Of a stretch of 64,000 nucleotides of DNA, positions 1-9,506 are shown piece after piece. The notes under the pieces were generated by a model. That model worked only from the letters and a program-made list of their open reading frames with translations, was not told where the DNA came from and did not search any database. The position numbers and the translations under genes were made by a program. This DNA is from Victivallis lenta. Lineage in GTDB: Bacteria > Verrucomicrobiota > Lentisphaeria > Victivallales > Victivallaceae. The stretch is from assembly GCF_009695545.1 (NCBI RefSeq), contig NZ_VUNS01000005.1, positions 1 to 64,000 of the forward strand. The letters run 5' to 3'. Each line of letters starts with the position of its first letter. The first letter of the stretch is position 1.

Positions 1-348
1 GCATTTGACTGTTCGGATTAGCAGGAAATTGTTGGCACATTCCATCAATTGCTGTATCAATCAGAAATATGGGAATCCGCTTCTACAATTTGAACGGATT
101 TTTTGTTAAAAAACTTGCACACGGCGTGAAATAGAAACAATGGACGAACACGACATGCAGTGTCGGGCACGATCTCTCAGAGAGCGGAGCGGGGGGCTCC
201 GAAAAGTACCCGAAGTTTTACCCCGGAAGGCCCGAGATTCGTGGCCGGAGATAAAGCAACTTTTCAGGGAACATGGGAGGGCGCGGTAGATTTTATCGAA
301 TTTATGGATTCAGTGCAGATTTTCAACAATAGGAAGAGGTTGATCATT
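1..348. other. Upstream non-coding stretch with leader of the first prepilin-like gene
   Basis: No supported gene. The frame of the downstream prepilin-like gene stays open back to position 160, but that extension has no pilin-like residues and no good ribosome site. A G-rich stem (GGAGC near 186 pairing with GCTCC near 197) lies in the presumed 5' leader. A purine-rich Shine-Dalgarno stretch (AGGAAGAGG, about 331-339) immediately precedes the chosen start at 349. Any promoter in the AT-rich stretch around 60-120 is not convincing enough to place. Confidence 0.5.
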
Positions 349-1062
<714 letters not shown>

Positions 1063-1081
1063 TCGTGAAAGTAGTTTCGTC

Positions 1082-3433
1082 ATGCATTTGATTTCTCCTG
1101 CTCTGAAGGTTCTCCTGTATGGGAAACGGGCCGTGGCCGGACAGATCGTCACCGCCCTGATCGCCGGTTCCGCGCTGTTCGCAGCCGCCGGCGAACCGGT
1201 CGTCCTGAAGAATTTCACCGACTCCGCGCGCTGCACGCTGAAGAAGCCGTTCGCTTCCCTGTCGGCGGACGGCGTGACGCTGCGGATCGACACGACGGCA
1301 AGCGAAAACGAGTGGAATCCGGTTTTCCTGACCAATCCCGGCGTGCTGAAACCGTCCACCGCCTACGTCGCGACCTTCCGCTGCCGGGTGGAAGAGCCCG
1401 ATATGAATGCGAAGTGCCTGTGTTTTCTCTGCCGTCCTGTTTCCGCCGAGGGTTCTGCGCTTGATACGATGTGGGAACAAGGCGGCGGCAGCGCCTCTTT
1501 CCGGCCGGTCAGGATCAAATTTCGCACCGGGAACGCCGCGGACTATGCGTTCCAGATCCATACCCACCGGAAGCTGAAGGGGGAAATCACCGATTTCCGG
1601 CTGGTCGAAGGGCTCGGCGAAGATTACTACCCTGCGACGCCGGACGCCGCCCCCTGCACGGATTCGCCGGGACCGCTGCCGACCGGGGCGAAGGAGTTTT
1701 CGGTCCATCCGCCGTCGAATCCGGGCGGCGCCGTCGTCGAAGCGGCCGCCTTCGGCCTCTCCGCCGACGCGGCCGACAACGTCGATGCGCTGAACCGCGC
1801 TCTCGAACACTGCCGGGAAACCGGGGCGGCGAAACTGGCCGTCGCTCCCGGAACTTACCGGATGACCGCCGACCGGCCGGTCAGGCTCGAACGGATGCGG
1901 GATTTCATCTTCGATGGCGGCGGCGCGACATTCGTCTGGCACAAGAAACGCGAAGCGAATTTCCGGCTCGACGGCTGCGAGCGGGTCGTCATGCGCAATT
2001 TCAAAATGGACTGGGAGTGGGAGAAGGACCCGCTGGCCAGCCTGGTCGAAGTCGTCGACGCCTCCGACAGTCGCGTCGACTTCCGCTTCTGCGAATATGA
2101 GACGTTTCCGCGCCGCGATGTGCGGGTCATCGTCGTTTCCAGCTACGACCCGGCCACGAAATCGGTCGGAATCGAAGGAGGCTTCGACTGCTTTGCAGAA
2201 CAGAAAGGTGTCGAAACGGAGTGGCTTTCGGAGAATGTGCTTCGGATGCACGGTAAAAACTTGCCGCTTTTCCGCAAGGGGCAACTTTTCCGCATGCAGC
2301 ACTACTACTACGACATGGACGGTTTCGTCATGAGCGACAACCGCCACCTGACGCTTGAAGATATCGATGTTTACTCCTGCGCCGGAAGTGCTTTTGTGAT
2401 CAGCGGCCTCCAGCAGTACTGGGAATTCCGGAGAGTCAACATCGCCGCGCCGGCCGGAGTGCCGCGCCGGCTCATCACCTGTGCGGGCGATCACTGTCAC
2501 ATCAGGCGTTCGCGCGGATTCTTCAAGATGGAGGATTGCGAATTCAGCCTCGGCGCGGACGACTGCCTGAATGCGCACGATACCTCCGGTTACGCCGAAA
2601 AATCCGGCACGCACTCGGTTACGACGCGGAACGTCACATCCATCGACACCTTCCGCCCCGGCGCGCCGGTTGAACTCCGTCACGGCGACTACTCCCCGAC
2701 CGGCTTCCGTTCCGCGGTCAAATCGGTCCGCCCCGTCGATGCGGAAAAGGGGATGCACGAGATCACCTTCGAAGACCCGGTTCCGGAGCCGGTCGATTGC
2801 GGCTTCATCCTGTTCAACTGGACCTACGACACACGGAACATCATCGTGCGGAACTGCTTCTTCCACGACAACCGTGCGCGCGGCATCCTGCTGCTCGGAC
2901 GCGACATCACGCTCGAAAACAACCATTTCCGGCACAACGACATGGGAGCGGTCAAAATCGAAACCGGTTATACCTTCAATCTGTGGAGCGAAGGGTACGG
3001 CGCGGACAACATCGTCGTGCGGAACAACCGCTTCGACAGCGTGAATCCGCGCGGCGCCGGCAGCGGCGGCAAGGCGCGCGACATCTACATGGGCGTCTAC
3101 ATGGAAACCGATCCGTCGATGCGGCGGACCGACTACCCGATCCTGTCGAACATCCTGTTCGAAAATAACACGTTCAAGGACAGCTACGGGCTCGTCGCCT
3201 TCATCAGTTCGGCCGGGAACGTGACCTTCCGGAACAACACCTTCACGAATCCGACCCCGCGCCGGGACCCGCTGCCCTACCGCGCCGCGTTTTACGTGAC
3301 CAACGCAACCGGAGTCAGGATCGTGAACAACCGCTACATCGCTTCGCCGAACGTGCCGAATCCCGGCGTCTACGCCGACCCCGATTCCGTAAAGGGACTC
3401 GTCGCCGCCGGAAACACGGTCGTCAGCGAATAG
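1082..3433 (+). CDS. Secreted right-handed parallel beta-helix protein (pectate lyase/GH28-like fold)
   Basis: A 783-residue exported protein. After a hydrophobic signal (residues about 15-37, ending AGSALFAAAG) comes a beta-sandwich-like region (about 40-200), then a long stretch of parallel beta-helix repeats with the Asn ladders typical of PbH1 repeats (IIVRNCFF, IVVRNNRF, ILFENNTF, VTFRNNTF, about residues 600-760). Proteins with this architecture are polysaccharide lyases or hydrolases or their non-catalytic relatives; the substrate cannot be read from sequence. An upstream in-frame start at 1010 would overlap the prepilin gene; 1082 was chosen because it opens a signal-peptide-like N-terminus. 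It forms a two-gene unit with the upstream prepilin-like gene. Confidence 0.85.
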   Translation: MHLISPALKVLLYGKRAVAGQIVTALIAGSALFAAAGEPVVLKNFTDSARCTLKKPFASLSADGVTLRIDTTASENEWNPVFLTNPGVLKPSTAYVATFRCRVEEPDMNAKCLCFLCRPVSAEGSALDTMWEQGGGSASFRPVRIKFRTGNAADYAFQIHTHRKLKGEITDFRLVEGLGEDYYPATPDAAPCTDSPGPLPTGAKEFSVHPPSNPGGAVVEAAAFGLSADAADNVDALNRALEHCRETGAAKLAVAPGTYRMTADRPVRLERMRDFIFDGGGATFVWHKKREANFRLDGCERVVMRNFKMDWEWEKDPLASLVEVVDASDSRVDFRFCEYETFPRRDVRVIVVSSYDPATKSVGIEGGFDCFAEQKGVETEWLSENVLRMHGKNLPLFRKGQLFRMQHYYYDMDGFVMSDNRHLTLEDIDVYSCAGSAFVISGLQQYWEFRRVNIAAPAGVPRRLITCAGDHCHIRRSRGFFKMEDCEFSLGADDCLNAHDTSGYAEKSGTHSVTTRNVTSIDTFRPGAPVELRHGDYSPTGFRSAVKSVRPVDAEKGMHEITFEDPVPEPVDCGFILFNWTYDTRNIIVRNCFFHDNRARGILLLGRDITLENNHFRHNDMGAVKIETGYTFNLWSEGYGADNIVVRNNRFDSVNPRGAGSGGKARDIYMGVYMETDPSMRRTDYPILSNILFENNTFKDSYGLVAFISSAGNVTFRNNTFTNPTPRRDPLPYRAAFYVTNATGVRIVNNRYIASPNVPNPGVYADPDSVKGLVAAGNTVVSE

Positions 3434-3710
3434 TCCGGGCATTGTCCGCCGCCGGGACCTCCGGCCGCAGCAGCGGCCGGAACGTCCCGAGGCCGCTTTG
3501 CACGAGAAGCGCGATCACGGCGTCGACATTGCCGGAGTCGACCGGCAGCAGCGGTGCGATCTCCTCTCCCCGGCGGTTCTCCCCGTCGTCCCCCACCCTT
3601 TTCAGCTCTTCCGGCAGCAGGGAGGCGAGATCGAGGTGCGGCAGCTTCAGCGCCTCGATTCCGGCGCCGGCGAGGCGGCCGTCGCGGAGCGAATACAAGC
3701 GGCTCATCAC
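3423..3710 (-). pseudogene. Short minus-strand coding remnant or small hypothetical gene
   Basis: A 95-codon frame whose third positions are almost all G or C, like the real genes around it, which argues that it is or was coding. The translation (LYSLRDGRLAGAG, LDLASLLPEELKR, DAVIALLVQSGLG) is protein-like but matches no family I recognise. It has no clear ribosome site. Its 5' end abuts, head to head, a plus-strand fragment that also lacks a 5' end, so a broken gene end left by a rearrangement is the likeliest explanation. It overlaps the 3' end of the beta-helix gene by 11 bp. It could instead be an intact small protein. Confidence 0.35.
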
Positions 3711-3890
3711 CGCGCGGTCGCCGGGCTGTCGCTGCGGCTGCCCGGCGATTACCGGATCTATGCGCTCCGGCCGGACGGCAGCCGCGGCGCCGAATTGAAA
3801 CCGGAACGCTCCGGCGGAGAGCTCCGGCTTTCGCTCGACAACTTCAGGGACGGGAATGCGCTTGCGTATGAACTGGTCCGGAACAGGTGA
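3705..3890 (+). pseudogene. 3' remnant of a glycoside-hydrolase-like gene
   Basis: About 60 codons with strong G/C third positions, ending in a normal stop. The translation (LPGDYRIYALRPDG, then ELRLSLDNF, then ALAYELVR) resembles the last beta-sandwich of exported sugar hydrolases, where the chain commonly ends in a similar strand. Upstream of about 3705 the same frame loses coding character (no start, biased composition), so the 5' part is missing. I read this as the tail of a deleted or rearranged enzyme. The limits are approximate on the 5' side. Confidence 0.4.
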
Positions 3891-3969
3891 AATGCGGCGG
3901 ATCCCGTCGGAAATCCGCTCTTTTTTGTATTGATTTTATATGAAATAATAAAAAAACTGTATTTCCCTG

Positions 3970-3998
3970 TTGACATTGGTTTCGACTTCGATCATAAT
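3970..3998 (+). promoter_or_regulatory. Sigma-70-type promoter of the GntR cassette
   Basis: TTGACA at 3970-3975 and CATAAT at 3993-3998 are separated by 17 bases. This would give a leader of roughly 170 nt before the prepilin-like gene at 4175. The leader contains one of the two operator-like dyads described at 4100-4223. Confidence 0.6.
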
Positions 3999-4058
3999 AT
4001 TAACACTGGAGGACATTGACAGATCATCCGGGCAGGCGGGCCGCGTTCCGGGGCAGGC

Positions 4059-4178
4059 ATGGAGAATCAGGCGCGAAACGGGTGGAAGGAGATCAGTCTT
4101 ATAATCACAATTATGTTTATCATCCTCAAGGATAAAGTCGCTTATTCGCAACAGAGCAACAACGGAGGCAGATCATGA
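4059..4178 (+). CDS. Possible 39-residue leader peptide
   Basis: A short frame in the leader of the prepilin-like gene. It starts at ATG 4059 and its stop TGA overlaps the next ATG (ATGA at 4175-4178), the arrangement seen in translational coupling. The product would have one hydrophobic stretch ([12 protein letters not shown]). There is only a weak GGGGCAGG before the start, and the hydrophobic part is encoded by the inverted-repeat arm at 4100-4122, so the open frame may be chance. No known leader peptide family is recognised. Confidence 0.2.
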   Translation: MENQARNGWKEISLIITIMFIILKDKVAYSQQSNNGGRS

Positions 4179-4223
4179 AGAGCAGTCTATTTCATCAAAT
4201 TGATAAACATAATTGTGATTATA
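4100..4223. repeat. Perfect 23-bp inverted repeat carrying two operator-like dyads
   Basis: The arms at 4100-4122 and 4201-4223 are exact reverse complements. Each arm contains the dyad ATAAT-N4-ATTAT (4101-4114 as ATAATCACAATTAT, and 4209-4222). The centres are 108 bp apart. One copy lies in the leader, the other inside codons 12-16 of the prepilin-like gene. The layout resembles paired operators for a looping repressor, and a GntR/LacI-type regulator is encoded by the next gene but one. The regulator assignment is inference. Confidence 0.6.
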
Positions 4224-4972
4224 GGTATATTAAGGATGCGGGAAGGGGCCGCTTTACTTTGATCGAACTTCTGGTCGTCATCGCCATCATCGCGATTCTG
4301 GCCTCTATGCTGCTGCCGGCGCTGAACCAGGCGCGGTCGCGGGCGAAGGATATTCAGTGTACCGGCAATCAGAAGCAGCTCGGCAGCTATCTGATGATGT
4401 ATATCGACCAGAATCGCGGCATCGTTCCGGCGGTCAACGGCAATTACGGCGGGACCAGCGGCAAGTGGCTCGATGTCTGCGTTGTGCTGGCGACCGGCCG
4501 GGCTCCCGGAGATAACCTGCACCTGACGAAAAAGGGCACGCTGTATTACGCCAACGGTGTTTTCGGCTGCCCTTCGATGCCGGGCATCTCCGGAGGCGTG
4601 AATTATGCGTACAGCCGCCATTACGGCATCAACAACTGGTTCGCCTCCGACGGCGGCGGCGACAATAACAACGTCGGCTGGAAGCGGCAGCGCAACTACC
4701 GGATCATCCGGACTCCTTCGCGCCGGGCCGCGTTCTTCGACATCGACCGCTGCAGCGACGGCAGCTGGATCAATCCGTTTGCCTCGGACCGCAATCAGAT
4801 GGTCCAGAAGCCCGCGACCGGCGGCGCCTGGCGTCATTACGGCGGCAAGGGGGCGAATGTATCTTTTGCCGACGGCCATGTCGAAGCGCGCCGCGTGGAT
4901 GAGATCCCGCAGACGCAGACGGTTGACGGCGGCTATTTCTGGAAAGGCACCGGCGGCGAGGCCGAATACTGA
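4175..4972 (+). CDS. Prepilin-like H-X9-DG protein with long leader, cassette 2
   Basis: A 265-residue member of the prepilin-like family. The leader before the [11 protein letters not shown] helix is unusually long (26 residues) and ends in Arg, not Gly, at the -1 position. The helix is followed by [10 protein letters not shown], the [10 protein letters not shown] motif, and a C-terminal [10 protein letters not shown] segment with His at -11 from DG. The start at 4175 has GGAGG 8 bases upstream. The first codons include one arm of the inverted repeat at 4100-4223. The stop is followed almost directly by the regulator gene, so the two are co-transcribed. The mature protein should be a bitopic membrane or surface protein; its function is unknown. 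Confidence 0.88.
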   Translation: MKSSLFHQIDKHNCDYRYIKDAGRGRFTLIELLVVIAIIAILASMLLPALNQARSRAKDIQCTGNQKQLGSYLMMYIDQNRGIVPAVNGNYGGTSGKWLDVCVVLATGRAPGDNLHLTKKGTLYYANGVFGCPSMPGISGGVNYAYSRHYGINNWFASDGGGDNNNVGWKRQRNYRIIRTPSRRAAFFDIDRCSDGSWINPFASDRNQMVQKPATGGAWRHYGGKGANVSFADGHVEARRVDEIPQTQTVDGGYFWKGTGGEAEY

Positions 4973-4987
4973 GTGAAGGACAAGAAT

Positions 4988-6160
4988 ATGATCTGGAATA
5001 AATTCAAACTTGATACGGCGAAGAATCTGCCGCTCTACCGGCTGCTGGCGGACCGCCTCCGGCAGATGATCGTCGTCGGCAGCCTCGCCCCGGGCGAAAA
5101 GCTCCCGAGTTCGCGGGAACTGCAGAAGCTGCTCTGCGTCAGTGCGATCACCATAGAAAGCGGACTCAACGCGCTGGTGGAGGAAGGCTTTCTCTGCCGC
5201 CGTCCGCGCTGCGGCACGTTCGTCGCCGAGACGCTGCCGGGAGCCGGCGTGAAAATCGATCCGCCGAAGTGCATCTATGCGATTTTTTCGAATATGAGCG
5301 TGGTTTCCGGCTACTGGTTTCTCGTTCTCGGCGAGCTTGAGCGGCAGTTCCGGGCGGCCGGTTATCAGGTGTGCTTCCGTCAACAGGAGGCGGGAGCTCC
5401 GGTTCCGGTGGAGATTTCGCTGTACCGCGACTGCGCCGGGATTGTGCTCTGCGGCTACAATTCGCTGGCTTATACCTGCGAAATTCAGAAGCGGAACATG
5501 CCGGTGGTGCTGATCGGCAGCCTCGATACCGAGAGCGACAGCGAGGAAAACCTCGATATGGTGGTTCACAACGACCGCGAGCGCGCGATGATTTCGACCG
5601 CGCATCTGCTCGATCTCGGTCACCGGCGGATCGCCTGCGTGACCGGCCCGGCCCACAGCAAATTCGCCGCGAAGCAGAAAGCCGGATTCCTGGATGCGAT
5701 GCGCGATTACGACCTCGTTCCGGACGCGGCGGACTATTTCGACATTCCGGACCTCGAGTACGAAGACGGCGTGAAGGTCGGTTACGAGATCTTCTGCCGC
5801 CGCAACCGCCCCACCGCGATTTTCGCCGGAAACGACCGGGTGGCGATCGGAATCATCGCCACGGCCGAGAAGCTCGGATTCCCGGTTCCCGAGGAGTTTT
5901 CGATCATCGGCTGCGGCGGCCTGATACTCGGCGGAGTTCCGCACACGCCGGCGCTGACCACGACGGTCAGTCTGCCGGAGGAGAGTGCCCGGATTGCCGC
6001 CGAAAAGCTGTTCCGGCAGATCCGCGATCCGGAAGCGCCGCGCGGAACGACGGTCGTCCGCGTCAGCACAATCAGTTTCGGTGAGACCACCATGGTCTGC
6101 AGGAGCGGAATTCCGGGCGGCATCGTGCCGGCGGAACCGGTCCGCCTTGCTTCGGTCTGA
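4988..6160 (+). CDS. GntR-type regulator with LacI-like sugar-binding domain
   Basis: A 390-residue cytoplasmic transcription factor. Residues about 5-75 form a GntR winged helix (LPLYRLLADRLRQ, GEKLPSSRELQ, VEEGFLCRR). Residues about 90-380 form a periplasmic-binding-protein-like effector domain of the LacI type (LLDLGHRRIACVTGP; PTAIFAGNDRVAIG). This is the AraR-like architecture, usually a sugar-responsive repressor. A GTG at 4973 touches the upstream stop; ATG 4988 was preferred because GAAGGA lies at the right distance. It sits between its cassette's prepilin-like gene and GH gene in one transcript. Its likely targets are the ATAAT-N4-ATTAT dyads at 4101 and 4209 (inference). The sugar it senses is unknown. 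Confidence 0.88.
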   Translation: MIWNKFKLDTAKNLPLYRLLADRLRQMIVVGSLAPGEKLPSSRELQKLLCVSAITIESGLNALVEEGFLCRRPRCGTFVAETLPGAGVKIDPPKCIYAIFSNMSVVSGYWFLVLGELERQFRAAGYQVCFRQQEAGAPVPVEISLYRDCAGIVLCGYNSLAYTCEIQKRNMPVVLIGSLDTESDSEENLDMVVHNDRERAMISTAHLLDLGHRRIACVTGPAHSKFAAKQKAGFLDAMRDYDLVPDAADYFDIPDLEYEDGVKVGYEIFCRRNRPTAIFAGNDRVAIGIIATAEKLGFPVPEEFSIIGCGGLILGGVPHTPALTTTVSLPEESARIAAEKLFRQIRDPEAPRGTTVVRVSTISFGETTMVCRSGIPGGIVPAEPVRLASV

Positions 6161-6199
6161 CCGATCTCATTCAACACGGAACAAACGGAGAACAGGAAG

Positions 6200-9100
6200 A
6201 TGTCCATGTCTGCACGCAGCGTATTGATTCTTGCGGCGGCTGCCGCGCTGCCGCTTACGGCGGCGGAACTGCCGCAGGGCGTCAGATTCGACCGGAACGG
6301 GTCGTTCCGGGTCGGCGACGCCGAGTTTTACATCCAGAACTACTCGCCGAGCTGGACTCCGGCCGCCAACGGCAGCTGGAAGGAGCTCAAAACGAAACTC
6401 GACAAAAGCGGCCTGTCGCTCTCCGCCGTCATGCGGGTCGGCACCCAATCGGCCGCCGTGACCGAGGCGGTCACGCCGACCGGGGAGAACGCGTTCCGGC
6501 TCAAGTTCGACGCGAAGTTCGCCGAGAAGGCGACCGTGAACGCGCTGCACGGCGTGTTCGTGATTCCGGCAGGCGAAATGACCGTCACGGTCGACGGAAA
6601 ACCGGTCGTGCTTCCGGCCGAATACAGAGAGATGACCGTTTACGGCAACAGCAAGGCGAAGGAACTGCGTTTCACGGCCGCCGGCGGCGCCGGAATCACG
6701 GTCTCCGGCGACCCGCTGAAGCTGACCATTCAGGACAATCGCAAGTTCGGCAACGAAACCTTCGCGCTCCGATTCGGCGCCACGCCGAACGCGGGGCAGA
6801 TGACCGAGGCGTCGTTGACGCTCGATTTCAAAATCGATCCGGTCAGGACCCGGAAGGTCGATCTCGCGCCGGCGGCCAACGCCGGTTTTGCCGACGAGGT
6901 CGTGTATGACGGCAAAGGCGGCTGGACCGACCAGGGGCCGGACAACGACCTGCGGATGATCCGGCCCGGTACGGTCGAGGTCGACAGCCTCGCGTTCGAT
7001 ATCATCGACCCTGCGAAGAACGGGGGCCGGGGCGCTCTTGTGCTGAGCGGGAAGAACCGTAAATTCACCGGTTCCGCCGCTTCGCTCGCGCTGCCGGAGA
7101 ACGAGGCCGGAGCGGTCAATCTGCTGCATGCCTCGGCCTGGACGCCGAAGGCCGGGGAACCGCTCGGTTCGATTGTCGCGGAGTATGCGGACGGCTCCTC
7201 CGAACGGATTCCGGTTCGCGCCCGGACCGACTGCGGCAACTGGTGGAATCCGTCGGCGGGCGGGAATGCCGTGGTCGGCTGGAGCGCCGAGAACCCGGAG
7301 TCGCTGGTCGGGCTTTACGCTTCGAGCTTCGCTCTGAAAAAAACGGGGCCGGTTTCGCTCCGTTTCGAGGCCGCATCTCCGGATGCGGTCTGGATGATCG
7401 CCGCGGTGACGCTCTCCGACCGCCCGGTCCGTTTTCTCGCCGTCAGCGACAAGCCATTGGAGATCAAAGCGAATTATCAGTGGAAGCCGTTGAACTACAA
7501 GCGGGTGATCCGCAAAGGCAGTGCGCTTGACTTTTCATTCCTCGCCGATGCGCCGGCCGGGAAATACGGCTTCATCCGGCCGACGGCGGCCGGCACGCTG
7601 ACCTTCGAGAAGGCTCCCGGCAAGCGCATCCGCCTCTACGGGCCGAACCTCTGCTTCACGGCGAGCTATCTGACGAAGGAGGCGGTCGATCAGCTGGCCG
7701 ACTATTTCGTCTACTGCGGCTACAACACGGTGCGGATTCATCACCACGATACGCTGCTGCTGGACCCGAAGGCCCCGGATACGCTGACCTTGAGCGCCGA
7801 ACAGCTCGACAAACTCGACTACCTGTTCTTCCGGATGAAGGAGAAGGGGCTCTACATCACGACCGACCTCTATACGAACCGCACCTTCAAGCCCGGCGAC
7901 AACATTCCGGAGTGCGATTTCTACGACCAGCGCCAGATGAAGATGCTGATCCCGGTCAGCCGTGCCGCAATGGCGAGCTGGAAGGAGTTTGCGAAACGCT
8001 GGATGACCCACCGGAATCCGTACACCGGGCTCACCTGGGCCGAGGACCCGGCGCTCTACTGCATCAACCTGATCAACGAAGAGACGCTGACCAATAACTG
8101 GAGCCGTACGCCGTCGAGCGTGAAACTTTACGAAGAGGCATTCAGAAAGTATTGCGCGGAGAAGAAGCTGCCCGGGAGCAGCGCGTCGAACGGCAACCCG
8201 GTTTTCCGCCGTTTCCTGCATGAGCTTCAGGAGGCGGTCCTTGCCGAGCAGATCCGGTTCGTGAAGGACGAACTCAAGATGAAGTCGCTGGTCACGAGTT
8301 TGAATTACATCAGCGATATTCCGCTGACGCTGCTGCGCAGGCGTTTCGACGTGGTCGACAATCACTCGTATTTCGATCATCCCGGATTCCCCGAGAAGCA
8401 GTGGAGTCTGCCTTACAGCTACGGACAGGCGTCGGCGATCAGCCGCATGGCGGTCGTGCCGCGCGGCATGATGGCGAGCCGTCTGCCCGGCAAGCCGTTT
8501 CTGGTGACTGAGTTCAACTATTGCAACCCGAATATCTACCGCGCCGAGGGCGGCCCGCTGATCGGCGGATACGCCGCGCTCCAGGACTGGGATGCGCTCT
8601 ACCGTTTCGCGTGGAGCCACGGTTCGGGCAGCATTTACAAGGTCGGCGGAGCTTACGGCTTCGACGCGGCGAACGACCCGATGGCGCAGCTTTCGGACCG
8701 CATTGCGATCGCGATGTTCCGGCGCGGCGACGTCGAAGCGGCGAAGGTCACCTACGCCTACACGGTTCCGCAAGACTGCTTCGAGCAGAATCTCACCGCC
8801 GACTTTCCGAATCTTTTCACGAATCTCGGGCTGATTGCCGCGATCGGCTCGGTGCCGCAGGGCGACCGGGAAATTCCGCCCGGTGTGATCGAGCTCTCTC
8901 CCGCCGATTCGACGAAACCGGCGCTGCTGAAGGATGCGAAGACCGCCGCGCTCTGGGAGCAGGCGAACAAGGAGAAGCTCGCCGTGAGCGCGACCGGCCA
9001 GCTCCGGCTCGACGGCAGGGCGAACAGCTTCACGGTCACCACGCCGCGGACTGAATCGGTCACGCTGAAGTCCGGCAGCCTCGCCGCCGGGACGCTGAGA

Positions 9101-9457
9101 ATCCGGAATGCGAGCTGCTTCCAGACCGTCGCCGCGATCTCGCTCGACGGCAAGGCGCTGGCGGAGAGCGATTCGGTTTTGGTCGTCCAGCTCACGAACC
9201 TGTCGAATACCGGAATCCTGTTCGGGAATGAGTCGAAGCGGCTGGTGAAGAAAACCGGAGCGCTGCCGCTGCTGATTCTCAAGGGGAGCGCCACGGTCGA
9301 GCTCGCCTCCGCGAAGCCGTACAGAGTGACCGCGCTCGACTGCGACGGAACTCCCTACGGCACGGTGGAGGGAAGCTTCTCGAACGGCGTTTACAGTTTC
9401 AAGGCCGACACCACGCTCTTCCCCGGCGGCGTCATGGCCTATCACCTGACCCGCTGA
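6200..9457 (+). CDS. Exported clan GH-A glycoside hydrolase (GH5/GH2-like barrel)
   Basis: A 1085-residue exported enzyme with a short signal peptide (LILAAAAALPLTAA, residues about 8-22). The first 460 residues are beta-rich; a TIM barrel follows from about 470 (YGPNLCFTASYL, YNTVRIHHHDTLLL). The clan GH-A acid/base is probably the Glu in INLINEETL (about residue 628), and the nucleophile the Glu in FLVTEFNYCNP (about 770). A C-terminal beta region ends the protein. The start ATG 6200 follows GGAG and AGGAAG purines. It is the last gene of the prepilin-GntR-GH transcript and is followed by a good terminator. The exact family and substrate are not determined; a beta-glycosidase acting on plant or host glycan is plausible. 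Confidence 0.82.
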   Translation: MSMSARSVLILAAAAALPLTAAELPQGVRFDRNGSFRVGDAEFYIQNYSPSWTPAANGSWKELKTKLDKSGLSLSAVMRVGTQSAAVTEAVTPTGENAFRLKFDAKFAEKATVNALHGVFVIPAGEMTVTVDGKPVVLPAEYREMTVYGNSKAKELRFTAAGGAGITVSGDPLKLTIQDNRKFGNETFALRFGATPNAGQMTEASLTLDFKIDPVRTRKVDLAPAANAGFADEVVYDGKGGWTDQGPDNDLRMIRPGTVEVDSLAFDIIDPAKNGGRGALVLSGKNRKFTGSAASLALPENEAGAVNLLHASAWTPKAGEPLGSIVAEYADGSSERIPVRARTDCGNWWNPSAGGNAVVGWSAENPESLVGLYASSFALKKTGPVSLRFEAASPDAVWMIAAVTLSDRPVRFLAVSDKPLEIKANYQWKPLNYKRVIRKGSALDFSFLADAPAGKYGFIRPTAAGTLTFEKAPGKRIRLYGPNLCFTASYLTKEAVDQLADYFVYCGYNTVRIHHHDTLLLDPKAPDTLTLSAEQLDKLDYLFFRMKEKGLYITTDLYTNRTFKPGDNIPECDFYDQRQMKMLIPVSRAAMASWKEFAKRWMTHRNPYTGLTWAEDPALYCINLINEETLTNNWSRTPSSVKLYEEAFRKYCAEKKLPGSSASNGNPVFRRFLHELQEAVLAEQIRFVKDELKMKSLVTSLNYISDIPLTLLRRRFDVVDNHSYFDHPGFPEKQWSLPYSYGQASAISRMAVVPRGMMASRLPGKPFLVTEFNYCNPNIYRAEGGPLIGGYAALQDWDALYRFAWSHGSGSIYKVGGAYGFDAANDPMAQLSDRIAIAMFRRGDVEAAKVTYAYTVPQDCFEQNLTADFPNLFTNLGLIAAIGSVPQGDREIPPGVIELSPADSTKPALLKDAKTAALWEQANKEKLAVSATGQLRLDGRANSFTVTTPRTESVTLKSGSLAAGTLRIRNASCFQTVAAISLDGKALAESDSVLVVQLTNLSNTGILFGNESKRLVKKTGALPLLILKGSATVELASAKPYRVTALDCDGTPYGTVEGSFSNGVYSFKADTTLFPGGVMAYHLTR

Positions 9458-9474
9458 TTCCGGCGGGAGAACAG

Positions 9475-9503
9475 GCCCGGCATTTTGCGATGCCGGGCTT
9501 TTT
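9475..9503 (+). terminator. Intrinsic terminator after the GH gene at 6200
   Basis: A perfect 8-bp stem (GCCCGGCA at 9475-9482, TGCCGGGC at 9491-9498) with an 8-nt loop, followed directly by TTTTT. It ends the plus-strand transcript and lies four bases short of the stop of the convergent GH gene. Confidence 0.85.
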
Positions 9504-9506
9504 GCG

